In this document: positions 36,345 to 45,019 of the stretch, piece by piece | Position numbering within the stretch: the first letter of the stretch is position 1 | Layout of the letters: every line of letters begins with the position of its first letter | Source: a virus | Reading direction: 5' to 3' (one strand) | IMG/VR virus record: IMGVR_UViG_3300033149_001784 | Coordinates: 1-55,867 of that record | Length of the DNA: 55,867 nt | Translations under genes and position numbers: made by a program | Notes under the pieces: generated by a model | The model's input: the letters and a program-made list of their open reading frames with translations, nothing else | Databases searched by the model: none | Told to the model about the DNA's origin: nothing

Positions 36345-36497
36345 TTAACTACAATGCCTGACTGGACAATCCGTACACATAATTTGTGTGCTACTAGAGC
36401 ACATCTCATCTTCCCGCTCCAATTGTCTGTAGAACACTAAGAACTGCTCCGCCACGGTATTAGGTCTTACATGACACTTTGTGATAGTCCCTAGCAT
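36345..36497 (-). CDS. Divergent Cys3-type mini-protein, 50 aa
   Basis: ATG frame ending in IMCTDCPVRHCS, a C-x2-C-x4-C variant of the signature that lacks the phenylalanine and the final YT. The N-terminal part (VAEQFLVFYRQLERED) is helical, as in other members. It overlaps a kinase-like remnant in another frame. Confidence 0.5.
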   Translation of the reverse strand: MLGTITKCHVRPNTVAEQFLVFYRQLEREDEMCSSSTQIMCTDCPVRHCS

Positions 36498-36601
36498 ACT
36501 CATGAATCAGTGCTGGAATATATCCTTTAAGGTTTAGTCTAGCCGATACCATCTTTGCTAGTGTTGTTTTCCCCGAATGTAAATGCTGTTCTAATTATCA
36601 T
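36460..36601 (-). pseudogene. Remnant of a P-loop nucleotide kinase
   Basis: The start MIIRTAFT and, one frame over, HSGKTTLAKMVSARLNLKG with IHEYARDYHKV correspond to the Walker A and following helix of AAA_28/NadR-type phage kinases. A frameshift sits inside the P-loop and the gene ends after about 45 codons. Confidence 0.5.
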
Positions 36602-36615
36602 TATATAATTGTTCC

Positions 36616-37431
36616 TTATACTCTAATAAACTTCTTTCCCTTCTTCAACACTACCTCTAAATTTCTCAAATCTCTACCTTGAAAATACGCAACTGCATGA
36701 CCTCTATGAATCATTGGTAGTGATATTACGAAGGTTTTAAGATGAAATCTCAGTTTGTATCTATGAATATGCCCACAAATATAAATCTTGGGGACGAGAT
36801 AATTTAACATCTCTTCAAGAACAGCTTCACCTACTCCTCCAAATAGACCTGTTGGTGGTTGATGCGTAACCAATATGTCAATATCGTTCAAGTGTGATAA
36901 GTAAAGAACTTCACGAAATGAAATATTATTTAATTGTTCCTTGAGGAACGTTCGTGACTTTAGCATCCCATTTAATGCTGCTACTTGTACCCCATTTATA
37001 GTTTGCACAATCTCAAGGGGTTTGAAGAATTCCACATCATCATGATTACCACGAACAAAGTACCCATTTTGCCACTTCTCAATTAGTGAAATGTTTTGTG
37101 GAGTTACGTCATTTAGAGAACCAACATCACCTACCGAAATGAAAAAGTCAAATGGTTCTTCAGCAGTCAGAACAGCGTCTAATTTCTCGAAATTGCCATG
37201 ACAATCTCCAACCAACACAATCTTATTACGTCGTAAAAGTTTTGTGCATAGTTGTTTTGTTTCCTCTAGATTATCAAATGCCCACTTTAAACATTCCGTA
37301 CAGAAGGTAATATAGCAATTATCAGTGTCAGCAGTAAGGTCAAACTTACAGAGAACCAAACCTTCAAACTTCTTCCCGCACCTTTTACAAACCCACCTAT
37401 CCCTTTGCTTTATCCTTTCCTCTCTTTGCAT
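36616..37431 (-). CDS. Metallophosphoesterase with N-terminal zinc region
   Basis: 271 residues. The first about 65 residues have CKRCGKKFEGLVLC and CTEC, an HNH-like or zinc-ribbon region. The phosphoesterase follows: LVGDCHGN (D-x-H), SVGDVGS (GD), VRGNHDD (GNHD), VTHQPPTG and CGHIH (GHxH). All five metal-binding motifs are present. It acts on phosphodiesters or protein phosphates; the substrate is unknown. Confidence 0.82.
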   Translation of the reverse strand: MQREERIKQRDRWVCKRCGKKFEGLVLCKFDLTADTDNCYITFCTECLKWAFDNLEETKQLCTKLLRRNKIVLVGDCHGNFEKLDAVLTAEEPFDFFISVGDVGSLNDVTPQNISLIEKWQNGYFVRGNHDDVEFFKPLEIVQTINGVQVAALNGMLKSRTFLKEQLNNISFREVLYLSHLNDIDILVTHQPPTGLFGGVGEAVLEEMLNYLVPKIYICGHIHRYKLRFHLKTFVISLPMIHRGHAVAYFQGRDLRNLEVVLKKGKKFIRV

Positions 37432-37831
37432 ACTTCCTAGCCTTAAAGTTAAAAATGTTTATCCCCTTTATTGGACGACCAGCCCGAATAATTTTCCAAC
37501 AAAATTTTTCTTCGTCAGGGGTAAGTGCTCGACCTAATCTAAATTCAACTTCTTTTAAAATCTTTTCATCTTGGTATTCAGCACCTAAATAATCAGCAAT
37601 TTTCTTAGCAATCTTATTAATCTTAGCATTAACAGCACTCTTTTGCCGCCCCACAACTCTAGAAATACCACTATGATGAACTTGCTCGATAGTAAGCTTA
37701 AGGATGATACGCTCATCTTCACTAAACTTGCCACTATCAATAAGAGCTTTTATTGCCATATCTAAGTCAAGTTTAGAGCTATCATCTATATTATAGTAAT
37801 TCCGTAATAACTCTTTAACAAGGGTTGACAT
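37397..37831 (-). CDS. Sigma-region-4-like DNA-binding protein
   Basis: 144 residues. FSEDERIILKLTIEQVHHSG then ISRVVGRQKSAVNAKINKIA looks like a region-4 helix-turn-helix (E-R-x-I-L...G.S.vVG...sav...i..i). It is preceded by an acidic helix and followed by a conserved-looking block. It could act as a transcription regulator; direct evidence is lacking. Confidence 0.5.
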   Translation of the reverse strand: MSTLVKELLRNYYNIDDSSKLDLDMAIKALIDSGKFSEDERIILKLTIEQVHHSGISRVVGRQKSAVNAKINKIAKKIADYLGAEYQDEKILKEVEFRLGRALTPDEEKFCWKIIRAGRPIKGINIFNFKARKYAKRGKDKAKG

Positions 37832-37835
37832 AATC

Positions 37836-38579
37836 TTATGCCCAACTTCTCCCAATTTTCCTCTCCTTGCCTAGACAGTGTTCAATAAAATAACAATTAG
37901 CACACCCCCTACCTAAATTCCTAACAAATATTTTACCTTTCAATCTTCTCTCAACCTTATCAACTTCTTCCTTGACAAGCTCAAAATCTTCTTCAGTACG
38001 TTTTGTTTTCATATCTTTCATAGTACCAAGATGCCTCAAAACAAGACCACTTTCTTCTCGGTCAAACAGTTGTCTATAAGCATAGCTGTAAATTGTAAAC
38101 TGTAAATCAAGGTCTAACTTCGCTTGTGTTGGTTTAATACCAGTTTTATAATCAATAATTCTACTCCTGGCATCTATTTGGTCGAGGACTCCTATGATAA
38201 CATGCTTTCCAAGCTTTACAGCTTTATCTCTCCCAAAAAAGTATTCTAACATTTGGGGCGGTTTTTTTTCTTTCTTTACAAATGTATCATAATAATCTAA
38301 AAGAAGTTGTTGCCCATCCTTGAACTTCTTCAGATATTCGTTCTCATTATAAAAAGCTATATCTTTGCTTGATGTTAAAACTACCCATTCATGTTTAAAT
38401 ACCTTTGCCCAGTCATCTCTAGCTAGATTATTCTCATATCCTGTATGTATAGCTCTGTGAACAGCAGTCCCATAAACTGAAGCTGACGACTCCCTAATAG
38501 GAACTCTCTCAACATATCTCAAGTAGTAACTGTATTCACATTCCATTAAAGAATGGAGCATAGTATAACTTATTTCCAT
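37836..38579 (-). CDS. Cas4/RecB-like PD-(D/E)XK nuclease with Fe-S cysteines
   Basis: 247 residues. An early cysteine (LMECEYSYYLRY), YGTAVHRAIHTGYE (the H of motif I), VIIGVLDQIDARSRIIDYKTG (D and DYK active site), QFTIYSYAYRQLF, and at the end CANCYFIEHC. One N-terminal plus three C-terminal cysteines in C-x2-C-x5-C spacing match the 4Fe-4S site of Cas4/AddB nucleases. Probably recombination or end processing together with RecA. Confidence 0.82.
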   Translation of the reverse strand: MEISYTMLHSLMECEYSYYLRYVERVPIRESSASVYGTAVHRAIHTGYENNLARDDWAKVFKHEWVVLTSSKDIAFYNENEYLKKFKDGQQLLLDYYDTFVKKEKKPPQMLEYFFGRDKAVKLGKHVIIGVLDQIDARSRIIDYKTGIKPTQAKLDLDLQFTIYSYAYRQLFDREESGLVLRHLGTMKDMKTKRTEEDFELVKEEVDKVERRLKGKIFVRNLGRGCANCYFIEHCLGKERKIGRSWA

Positions 38580-38586
38580 AAATGTC

Positions 38587-38952
38587 TTACCCCTCTTCTG
38601 AAAAGAAACTCTTATCAGGTTTACCAGTAATCTGATGATAACTGTCAGTCCTATATAGCTCCTTCTTCGCTTTCCATGCCTCTATTTTCCCCCATAACAT
38701 CCTTACCGCTTTTTTCCTGTCATGAATTGAATTCATCAAACCATCCATAACTTTTTGCTCTTCCTCGGTATTACCGAGAACTTTTACACAATCAAGCTCC
38801 CTAGTTTTTGCACCACGTTCCATAGCACTACGAACATTAGTAGCAACTTTCTTACTATATTGATATTCCAGCTTGTTTAATTCATCTTGTATATCTGCAA
38901 GGTCGTCAACAAGCTTTATAAACTCTTCAATGTTCGGTCTTTCTGGTAACAT
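38587..38952 (-). CDS. Coiled-coil protein, 121 aa
   Basis: Long helices (ADIQDELNKLEYQYSKKV, AVRMLWGKIEAWKAKKEL) with a conserved-looking ending DSYHQITGKPDKSF. Between RecA and nuclease genes, so perhaps a recombination accessory factor; unproven. It overlaps the gene upstream by 1 nt. Confidence 0.55.
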   Translation of the reverse strand: MLPERPNIEEFIKLVDDLADIQDELNKLEYQYSKKVATNVRSAMERGAKTRELDCVKVLGNTEEEQKVMDGLMNSIHDRKKAVRMLWGKIEAWKAKKELYRTDSYHQITGKPDKSFFSEEG

Positions 38953-39131
38953 TATTTTACCTCACCATAAACTTTGCGACCATCTGTTTTGCCCCCATTA
39001 ACTCTACGCATATACATAAATTTAAAAGCATCCCATAACGTGGCTTCACTACGTATATAAGGTCTATCTTTAGATAAACACCGAAGTTCTTCACAAGCTT
39101 TAACCCAAAGGTCACTAAGATTATTTATCAT
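38952..39131 (-). CDS. Small protein, 59 aa
   Basis: ATG at 39131 overlaps the end of recA. WVKACEELRCLSKDRPYIRS then WDAFKFMYMRRV. No family recognised; positioned in the recombination operon. Confidence 0.5.
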   Translation of the reverse strand: MINNLSDLWVKACEELRCLSKDRPYIRSEATLWDAFKFMYMRRVNGGKTDGRKVYGEVK

Positions 39132-40131
39132 CTTCATTCTCCTCAGTCACTTCGACCTCTACTTGTGACTGGGTAGCCTTATTATAAAGTTCCTCTCGAA
39201 GTGCTAAGTTATTTTCTAACTCATCTGCAAATTTGGCTATCCCTTGGAACTTATACTCCTGCTTCCCATCATCGTAATTATACCAAGAACCGCTCTTCTT
39301 AATTATACCTACCTTCTCACAGATAGTAATAATATCATGGTTAACACTAATCCCTTTACCGTGTTCTATATACAAAGTAGTAGCACCCCAAGGAACGACA
39401 TCCCATTCTTTACCTTTGTTGACGGTCACTTTACTCTCAATGATTCCTGTAGACCTATCCTTACTACCCCACATTGAAATCTTAACATCCGTGTAGTATT
39501 GTAAAGCCATTCCACCAGAAGGCTTTAATCCCGAAGTAAATTTACCAATATTAGACCTAAGCTGATTTACTGTGACAAAAAGACCGTGTTTTCTTCTAAT
39601 GGGGTGTTGTAGTTGTTCCACAAAATAACCAACAGTTCGGGCTTTTGCCCCAAGACTTGGACCTTTGTCCATAGCATCAGTAGGTTGCTTTTTTTCAATA
39701 TTAGCTTTAGGTATAGCCGCAGTGATGGAATCCATAACTACTACCTTTAAGTCATAGTTCCGTAATCCCTCAATACACATATTGAATACCTCTTCAGCAA
39801 AGTCCCCCGAAACAGGGTGAAATTTATCACTATCTACATCAACTCCGCATGCTTTGGCATATTGCTCACTATACCCTTCCAAACCAATGTATAATGTGGG
39901 ATACCCCAACTTAACCGCTTGTCCCGCAACATGATAAGCAAGTGTTGTCTTTCCTGCTTCTTCTGGACCATAAATCTGAACAATTGCTCCACCAGGAAAT
40001 CCACCACCAAGAATACGGTCTAGTGATGGGATGCCCATAGGCAATCTCCAAGTCGTTTTACCTTCAGGAACAAATATTTTGTCTGTTTTCTTTAAGATTA
40101 GGTCAACAAGTTCCTTAATATCCTTAGCCAC
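39121..40131 (-). CDS. recA: RecA recombinase
   Basis: 336 residues. GPEEAGKTT (Walker A, about 55-63), VVVMDSITA (Walker B), TVNQLRSNIGKF...PSGGMALQYYTDVKI (L2 and following, as in RecA) and a C-terminal helix with an acidic tail. It catalyses strand exchange. Lies between the Cas4-like nuclease and dCMP deaminase in a replication-recombination operon. Confidence 0.93.
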   Translation of the reverse strand: MAKDIKELVDLILKKTDKIFVPEGKTTWRLPMGIPSLDRILGGGFPGGAIVQIYGPEEAGKTTLAYHVAGQAVKLGYPTLYIGLEGYSEQYAKACGVDVDSDKFHPVSGDFAEEVFNMCIEGLRNYDLKVVVMDSITAAIPKANIEKKQPTDAMDKGPSLGAKARTVGYFVEQLQHPIRRKHGLFVTVNQLRSNIGKFTSGLKPSGGMALQYYTDVKISMWGSKDRSTGIIESKVTVNKGKEWDVVPWGATTLYIEHGKGISVNHDIITICEKVGIIKKSGSWYNYDDGKQEYKFQGIAKFADELENNLALREELYNKATQSQVEVEVTEENEDDK

Positions 40132-41032
40132 TATTTACCTCCCCATACCCCAATTTGAATGCAGTATCGCTAATCTTTTGTTCATCTATCTTTCTAAGCA
40201 CTACACCACATTTATTGAATAAGTCAATAGATTTAATACCATCTTGTTGATATTCAACAATGTCAGTAACAACAACTTCTTTTATGCCCGATTGGATTAT
40301 TTTTAATGTACAATCACGACAAGGAGTTGGACAGCTACAGTACACAGTACCACCATCTACTGCTTTACCTTCTCTAGCGGCAAACAATATAGCATTTGCT
40401 TCAGCATGAACCGCAGGGCAATGTTGTGTTCCATCCCCACTTTTGTATCCCATTAATTGTCTGGGACATATTGGTTCACTGTTAGGATTTCGGGTATCAC
40501 AATGTGGATAGCCGATTGGGGGTCCATTCCTTCCACAACTCACAATATACGGAACTCCAAATTCGTCTTTTTTAACGATTACGGCACCTATTTTACGGCT
40601 AAAACAATTAGCATCACGACCATAAAAAGATGCAACACGCATAAAATGAGAATCCCAATGTTCAGGAGTAATATTTGCTGTACCACCAAGTATGGTTATT
40701 TCCGTATGACAATTAGCACACATTGTTCTCAAGTTAGAAGCACTAACAAATGGTTTTACAAGTTCGTGCATTTCAAGAATTATGATATTAGGATTGCCAC
40801 AAATTGAACATGAAAAATTATCACGTTCAAAAGCAATTAATCCCTCTCTCCCATATTTCTTTTGTATTCGTCTTAATTTATAATCAAGTAGTAAATCTTC
40901 TTTCCAATCATTAACTTGCTTTTCTCGTTTTGTACTTGAAGCATCACGATAACTTCTACCCTTAGTCTTCATATATTCACGGTAGTAATCCCTATGATAC
41001 TGTTTCCTCTGTTCTAAATCTTTATAAGGCAT
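40124..41032 (-). CDS. HNH-like domain fused to dCMP deaminase
   Basis: ATG at 41032 (MPYKDLEQRKQYHRDYYRE). Residues of about 70-120 carry CSICGNPNIIILEMHELVK and CANCHTEI, an HNH-type zinc module. The C-terminal 190 residues are a zinc deaminase: HAEANAILFAARE and CPTPCRDCTLKIIQSG, plus an extra HCDTR...CP insert as in phage dCMP deaminases. It makes dUMP for ThyX. The fusion is unusual and may come from homing-gene insertion. Confidence 0.82.
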   Translation of the reverse strand: MPYKDLEQRKQYHRDYYREYMKTKGRSYRDASSTKREKQVNDWKEDLLLDYKLRRIQKKYGREGLIAFERDNFSCSICGNPNIIILEMHELVKPFVSASNLRTMCANCHTEITILGGTANITPEHWDSHFMRVASFYGRDANCFSRKIGAVIVKKDEFGVPYIVSCGRNGPPIGYPHCDTRNPNSEPICPRQLMGYKSGDGTQHCPAVHAEANAILFAAREGKAVDGGTVYCSCPTPCRDCTLKIIQSGIKEVVVTDIVEYQQDGIKSIDLFNKCGVVLRKIDEQKISDTAFKLGYGEVNSG

Positions 41033-41069
41033 TATCCCTCTCCTTACTTGTTCCCATGATACATGACTT

Positions 41070-41177
41070 CTATCTAGAAGCACACAAAAACCTAAATTCA
41101 CATTTCTCGCACTCCTCCTCCAATCCTGACAATTCTTCATTATGCGGGTATCTTTCTAGTATATTTGTAGATGACAG
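41070..41177 (-). CDS. Cys3 mini-protein, start unclear
   Basis: The frame ends LEEECEKCEFRFLCASR and stop. Upstream it is protein-like (NILERYPHNEELSGLE) but has no ATG; CTG 41177 or TTG codons are possible and two stops lie further up. A degenerate or unusually started member of the family, between the polymerase and deaminase genes. Confidence 0.5.
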   Translation of the reverse strand: MSSTNILERYPHNEELSGLEEECEKCEFRFLCASR

Positions 41178-41230
41178 CTTGCCAACAAGTGCGGTATATC
41201 ACTACAATACAAATAATAGCATCATCAACT

Positions 41231-41896
41231 TTACTGCCCGTTACCATCCAATCCATACCTTTGTGGCATTAACCACAATTGTTGCCCACTTTCATCGTCA
41301 GGTACATCGTCACTTACCCGCCAAGAATCTCTTATTTTAACATCTACTAGAACAGGAACTTTGTGTAAGAACTGCTCTCCTGCATGAATCATTCTCTCTT
41401 TTACTATATGAGCCACCTCTATAGTATGCTTAATTGGTGTCTCAATGCAAAGTTCGTCATGAATGGTATTGACTAATTTAGATGTAAAGTGCAACAAAGG
41501 AAAATAAAGCAGAACAATAGACGTCTTGGTCATATCAGCAGATGTCCCCTGAACAGGGTGATTCCTTCCTACTCGCTTGAAAAAGTCAACCATATTATTA
41601 AATTCTCGCTTCGTCTCAAAATCTTTCTCATTTAATGTGGGAAACCACCTGATTCTACCACCAATTGTTCTAGTCCAACCTCTCTTATATGCAGCATCAC
41701 CCTCATCTTTTAACCATTCCATCAAAATAGAATATGTCTCATTATACCTTCGTAGGTGACCGTCTGCCTCAGTGGAAGAACAATTAAGACGCTCTGCAAG
41801 TGTCTTTATCATCATCCCATAAATAATACCAAAATTCAAGGTTTTAGCCGCTCTCCTCAATACCGTAGAAACGCTGTCATATGAAACTTTGTACAT
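41231..41896 (-). CDS. polA: DNA polymerase I family, C-terminal part
   Basis: Begins (as an ORF) just before motif B, RRAAKTLNFGIIYGM, and includes NTIHDELCIE (motif C). The 13 codons between this ATG and the upstream TAA read DPKGDIHRATASQ, which is the expected polymerase sequence in the same frame. So this is not a separate gene start but the continuation of 41936-43219 beyond an in-frame TAA. Confidence 0.88.
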   Translation of the reverse strand: MYKVSYDSVSTVLRRAAKTLNFGIIYGMMIKTLAERLNCSSTEADGHLRRYNETYSILMEWLKDEGDAAYKRGWTRTIGGRIRWFPTLNEKDFETKREFNNMVDFFKRVGRNHPVQGTSADMTKTSIVLLYFPLLHFTSKLVNTIHDELCIETPIKHTIEVAHIVKERMIHAGEQFLHKVPVLVDVKIRDSWRVSDDVPDDESGQQLWLMPQRYGLDGNGQ

Positions 41897-41935
41897 TTGA
41901 GATGCAGTAGCCCGATGAATGTCCCCTTTCGGGTC

Positions 41936-43219
41936 TTAAAGCATAGCCAACATTACAGGGTCACCACTCAACTCCGCAACTATTCTTAATTCAATTTGAC
42001 TATAATCAGCAATGACAAATTTATAACCTGGTGCTGGAACAAAACAAGACCTTAATATCTCTCCTTCCTTGCCCTTCTTCTGAATATTTTGAAGGTTTGG
42101 GGCAGAGCTACTAAACCGCCCACTTTCAGTTCCATTCTGATGAAATCTCGCATGGATTCTTCCATCATCTCTAATACAATTAATAAGATTATCACCAAAA
42201 GTTTTCTTGACCTGATTAAGTCCCCTATATTTTATTAGGTTTTTAAGCGTGGTAGCTTTCACAGAATCACTATTGTAGACACTTTGAGCGACTTTTATAG
42301 TTCCACTATTAGTTGGACCTTTCCTCGTCTTCTTATTGACCTCCCGTAAGTCTACACCAATTTCATTAAAAGCCTGTACAAGCTGTTGCCAACTATCGAG
42401 ATTAAGAACTGGTGGTGGTTTTGATTTGGGTGTATTGGCATATGGAGTACCATCCTTCTTCAATCTCACTAGTTTGGGAGGTGGTACTGGTGGATCTGGT
42501 AAAACCTGCCTCAATTCAGTACTTATTTTAAATAACTTCTTCTTAGTGTTATCTAAGCTTTTATTCCACATCTCAGAATCTAGAGTAATACCAGCAAGTT
42601 CCATTTCCGCCACTGATTCAACTAAAGCAAACTCCAATTCAGCAATTGGATTAAGCCTATACTGATTCAAATACATTTGTTGTCGTTTACGTATTCCTGG
42701 GAGAACAAGAACATCGCCAGCCGCATAGCGAAGTTGTTCCTCTGTAAACGGTGCATCATCAGGATGGTTAACAAATGTTAACACAATATCCTTATCCATC
42801 TTGTAGTCTAGGTACTTGAGTGAAAGATTATCAAGAGAATTTCCCCCTTTTCCTATTCCCATATGCAATAATGACTCCGCTATCTTAGTGTCAAAGACTC
42901 CACGAAGAGGAATTCCACGTAGCACTTTCAAAATTTTGTAATCATAGTTAGCGTTTTGGACAATTTTAATCCATCGCTTCCTGTTCATTAATAAGTCATT
43001 CAAAAGAGATATATCAACCTTTCGAGCATCAATAACATACGCTTTACCTTTTATCTCAAGCTGAACAAGAAGCAGCTTAACCCCTGGTGTAAGAATATCA
43101 AGTCCACCTTTATTCTCTGTATCAAGACTTATATACTTACATTGTTCCGCCTCTGCCAAGATTAGAGGTATTTCCGCATTTTTCTCAATGAGTTCATAAT
43201 TGTCTAAGTTTATTTGCAT
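41936..43219 (-). CDS. polA: DNA polymerase I family, exonuclease and palm part
   Basis: 427 residues. Exonuclease Exo I motif SLDTEN (D33, E35), ...NANYDYKIL, YAAGDVLVLPGI; polymerase motif A region ADYSQIELR near 405. The ORF ends in GDPVMLAML then TAA. Adding the skipped codons gives one polymerase of about 662 residues, the size of phage PolA enzymes without a 5' nuclease. The template-directed replicative polymerase of this phage. Confidence 0.9.
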   Translation of the reverse strand: MQINLDNYELIEKNAEIPLILAEAEQCKYISLDTENKGGLDILTPGVKLLLVQLEIKGKAYVIDARKVDISLLNDLLMNRKRWIKIVQNANYDYKILKVLRGIPLRGVFDTKIAESLLHMGIGKGGNSLDNLSLKYLDYKMDKDIVLTFVNHPDDAPFTEEQLRYAAGDVLVLPGIRKRQQMYLNQYRLNPIAELEFALVESVAEMELAGITLDSEMWNKSLDNTKKKLFKISTELRQVLPDPPVPPPKLVRLKKDGTPYANTPKSKPPPVLNLDSWQQLVQAFNEIGVDLREVNKKTRKGPTNSGTIKVAQSVYNSDSVKATTLKNLIKYRGLNQVKKTFGDNLINCIRDDGRIHARFHQNGTESGRFSSSAPNLQNIQKKGKEGEILRSCFVPAPGYKFVIADYSQIELRIVAELSGDPVMLAML

Positions 43220-43611
43220 AACCAGCTAACTTCCTTCCCATCGTGCATAGTATAATTCACCTGCACTTCTCCTTTGTCATTAACAGTATCAGAATACTCA
43301 GAAATCACTATCCAAGGTTGTACATCTGGTTGAATATTTGGTGTGATAGCTGGTGTTGTAGTTGGAAGTGGGTATATTGTACCATTTCCACCACCTATTT
43401 CGATAGGTCTATTCATCCTAAACTTAATTTCAGCCGTCACTTCGTCAAGAGCTTCCTCTCTAGATTTGCCTTGAGCCATCAATGCTTCAAATAACCCCTG
43501 ATATATGGGATCAGAGAACACTCGTTCCTCAGTAAAACAAACGAACCGTAAAGGACACTTTGGACAAAGACATTCCTTATCTAAGCTATGACTTTTATGT
43601 TTACTGCTCAT
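43210..43611 (-). CDS. Cys3 family protein, about 133 aa
   Basis: ATG at 43611, overlapping the end of the HNH gene. CLCPKCPLRFVCFTEE lies near residue 13. After a helical region comes a Pro/Thr-rich linker (PLPTTTPAITPNIQP) and a beta-rich ending. The only family member directly in the replication operon, next to the polymerase. Confidence 0.68.
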   Translation of the reverse strand: MSSKHKSHSLDKECLCPKCPLRFVCFTEERVFSDPIYQGLFEALMAQGKSREEALDEVTAEIKFRMNRPIEIGGGNGTIYPLPTTTPAITPNIQPDVQPWIVISEYSDTVNDKGEVQVNYTMHDGKEVSWLCK

Positions 43612-44206
43612 CGTATTTCTCCAAATATGAGATAACTTTGTTTGTCTTGTCAATATCATCACTAAGCAGACCAAGTAATAAATTACATTGACGACACAAT
43701 AAACCTCTTACTTTATTAGTAGCATGATTGTGGTCTACTACTAACTTATAGTTAGGTTTCTGCCCACACACGGCACACTTACCATCTTGTTGATACCATA
43801 AAATGTTGTAACCATCTTCAGACATATCAAAATCTTTTTTAAGATTAAGTATCCATTTGTTATGACGTACTCTATCCAAATTATTATGAACCCATTCTAA
43901 GTTCAATTTACTTTTACGTTCTTTATTCTTTTTTGCCCAACCATTACTATTTTCTCTTTGCTTACTAGCATAATCGGGGTTACTCTGTCTAAGATTCTTT
44001 TCATAGCAAGAACGGCACATTCCCAATGAATATATTTCTCGTTCTATGTGAGGACAATTTAAGATTGCTATTCTTCTTTTTAATAACCCAAGGTCTAATC
44101 TATAATGCTTAATAGTTGATGGGTGACAACCAACAAAAGTTGCAATCTCTTTATCGGTCTTTGTTTGGTAATTCTCCATTATGTACTTCACATTTTTGTC
44201 TTTCAT
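43601..44206 (-). CDS. Endonuclease VII-type homing endonuclease
   Basis: 201 residues. The N-terminal helix-turn-helix (KEIATFVGCHPSTIKHYRLD) is followed by a zinc knuckle and CAVCGQKPNYKLVVDHNHAT with NKVRGLLCRQCNLLLGL, the recombination endonuclease VII nuclease core. Inserted between the dNTP diphosphohydrolase and Cys3/polymerase genes. Confidence 0.85.
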   Translation of the reverse strand: MKDKNVKYIMENYQTKTDKEIATFVGCHPSTIKHYRLDLGLLKRRIAILNCPHIEREIYSLGMCRSCYEKNLRQSNPDYASKQRENSNGWAKKNKERKSKLNLEWVHNNLDRVRHNKWILNLKKDFDMSEDGYNILWYQQDGKCAVCGQKPNYKLVVDHNHATNKVRGLLCRQCNLLLGLLSDDIDKTNKVISYLEKYDEQ

Positions 44207-44597
44207 TTTCTATTACTCTTTTAGCATCTTCAATAGTATAAACCATATCATCTAGTTCTTTTGGTAGTTGCCCCTCGTCAATCATCTTCTTTGTCATCAT
44301 AAAAGAGAACATATTCCAAGATACGGCACTAATATGGTCTTCGTCAGTTAGTCCTTCTTTGACAGCACAAATATGTCTCTCCGCACTATCAAGATAACGA
44401 CTTAGTGGTTGCCCTAAGACCCAATTCCAATCACCATATTTTTTGCTACCATTTTGATAATGTATAGCTAATCTACGTAGTGGATACGCTGGGATAAGGT
44501 CAAAACGTCCCTTCCCGTCCCTAGTATCTCTTTTACTACCAGTTTCAAATTCTTGATGTTTGCCGCTATCTTTAACTTTGTCAAACTCTGCCATCAT
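44151..44597 (-). CDS. dATP/dGTP diphosphohydrolase N-terminal-like
   Basis: GSKRDTRDGKGRFDLIPAYP, LRRLAIHYQNGSKKYGDWNW and LSRYLDSAERHICAVKEG match the phage dATP/dGTP diphosphohydrolase (dGTP_diPhyd_N) family. About 149 residues; adjusts nucleotide pools. It overlaps the gene downstream by about 56 nt in another frame. Confidence 0.8.
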   Translation of the reverse strand: MMAEFDKVKDSGKHQEFETGSKRDTRDGKGRFDLIPAYPLRRLAIHYQNGSKKYGDWNWVLGQPLSRYLDSAERHICAVKEGLTDEDHISAVSWNMFSFMMTKKMIDEGQLPKELDDMVYTIEDAKRVIENERQKCEVHNGELPNKDR

Positions 44598-45019
44598 CCT
44601 CTCCTTGCCAATTTCTCCTTTTCTGTAACCGCTTGAGCTAACTCATTAGCTATTTCATTACTGAGTCTGCCATTCCAAACTATCTCCACCTTAAAAGACG
44701 CAGTTCGTATTAGCATAATAACCTCATTTCGTAAAATTCTAAGATGCTCAAAATTACATTTCCACCTTTTCACTACGTGACCGTGAACAAGGGCACTGTC
44801 TGTATATATTTTACAAGGTTCATTTGTAGTATTAATACCTTGCAAATACTCTAAAGCATATATCATAGCCGCATATTCTATTTGATTATTAGAAACATCT
44901 TCACCCCACAGTGAAGAGTATCTCCACACCTCAATACCATCGTGTTCTACGTAAACACCAACCCCACCAAAACCTGGGTTACCATTTCTTACAGACCCAT
45001 CTACCCACACTTCAAACAT
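44594..45019 (-). CDS. Ribonuclease HI-like
   Basis: 141 residues: VWVDGSVRNGNPGFGGVGVY (first Asp), NNQIEYAAMIYALEYL (Glu), CKIYTDSALV (second Asp) and SNEIANELAQ at the end, where the usual fourth Asp is replaced. RNase H1 fold; primer removal is the obvious role. Confidence 0.82.
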   Translation of the reverse strand: MFEVWVDGSVRNGNPGFGGVGVYVEHDGIEVWRYSSLWGEDVSNNQIEYAAMIYALEYLQGINTTNEPCKIYTDSALVHGHVVKRWKCNFEHLRILRNEVIMLIRTASFKVEIVWNGRLSNEIANELAQAVTEKEKLARRG

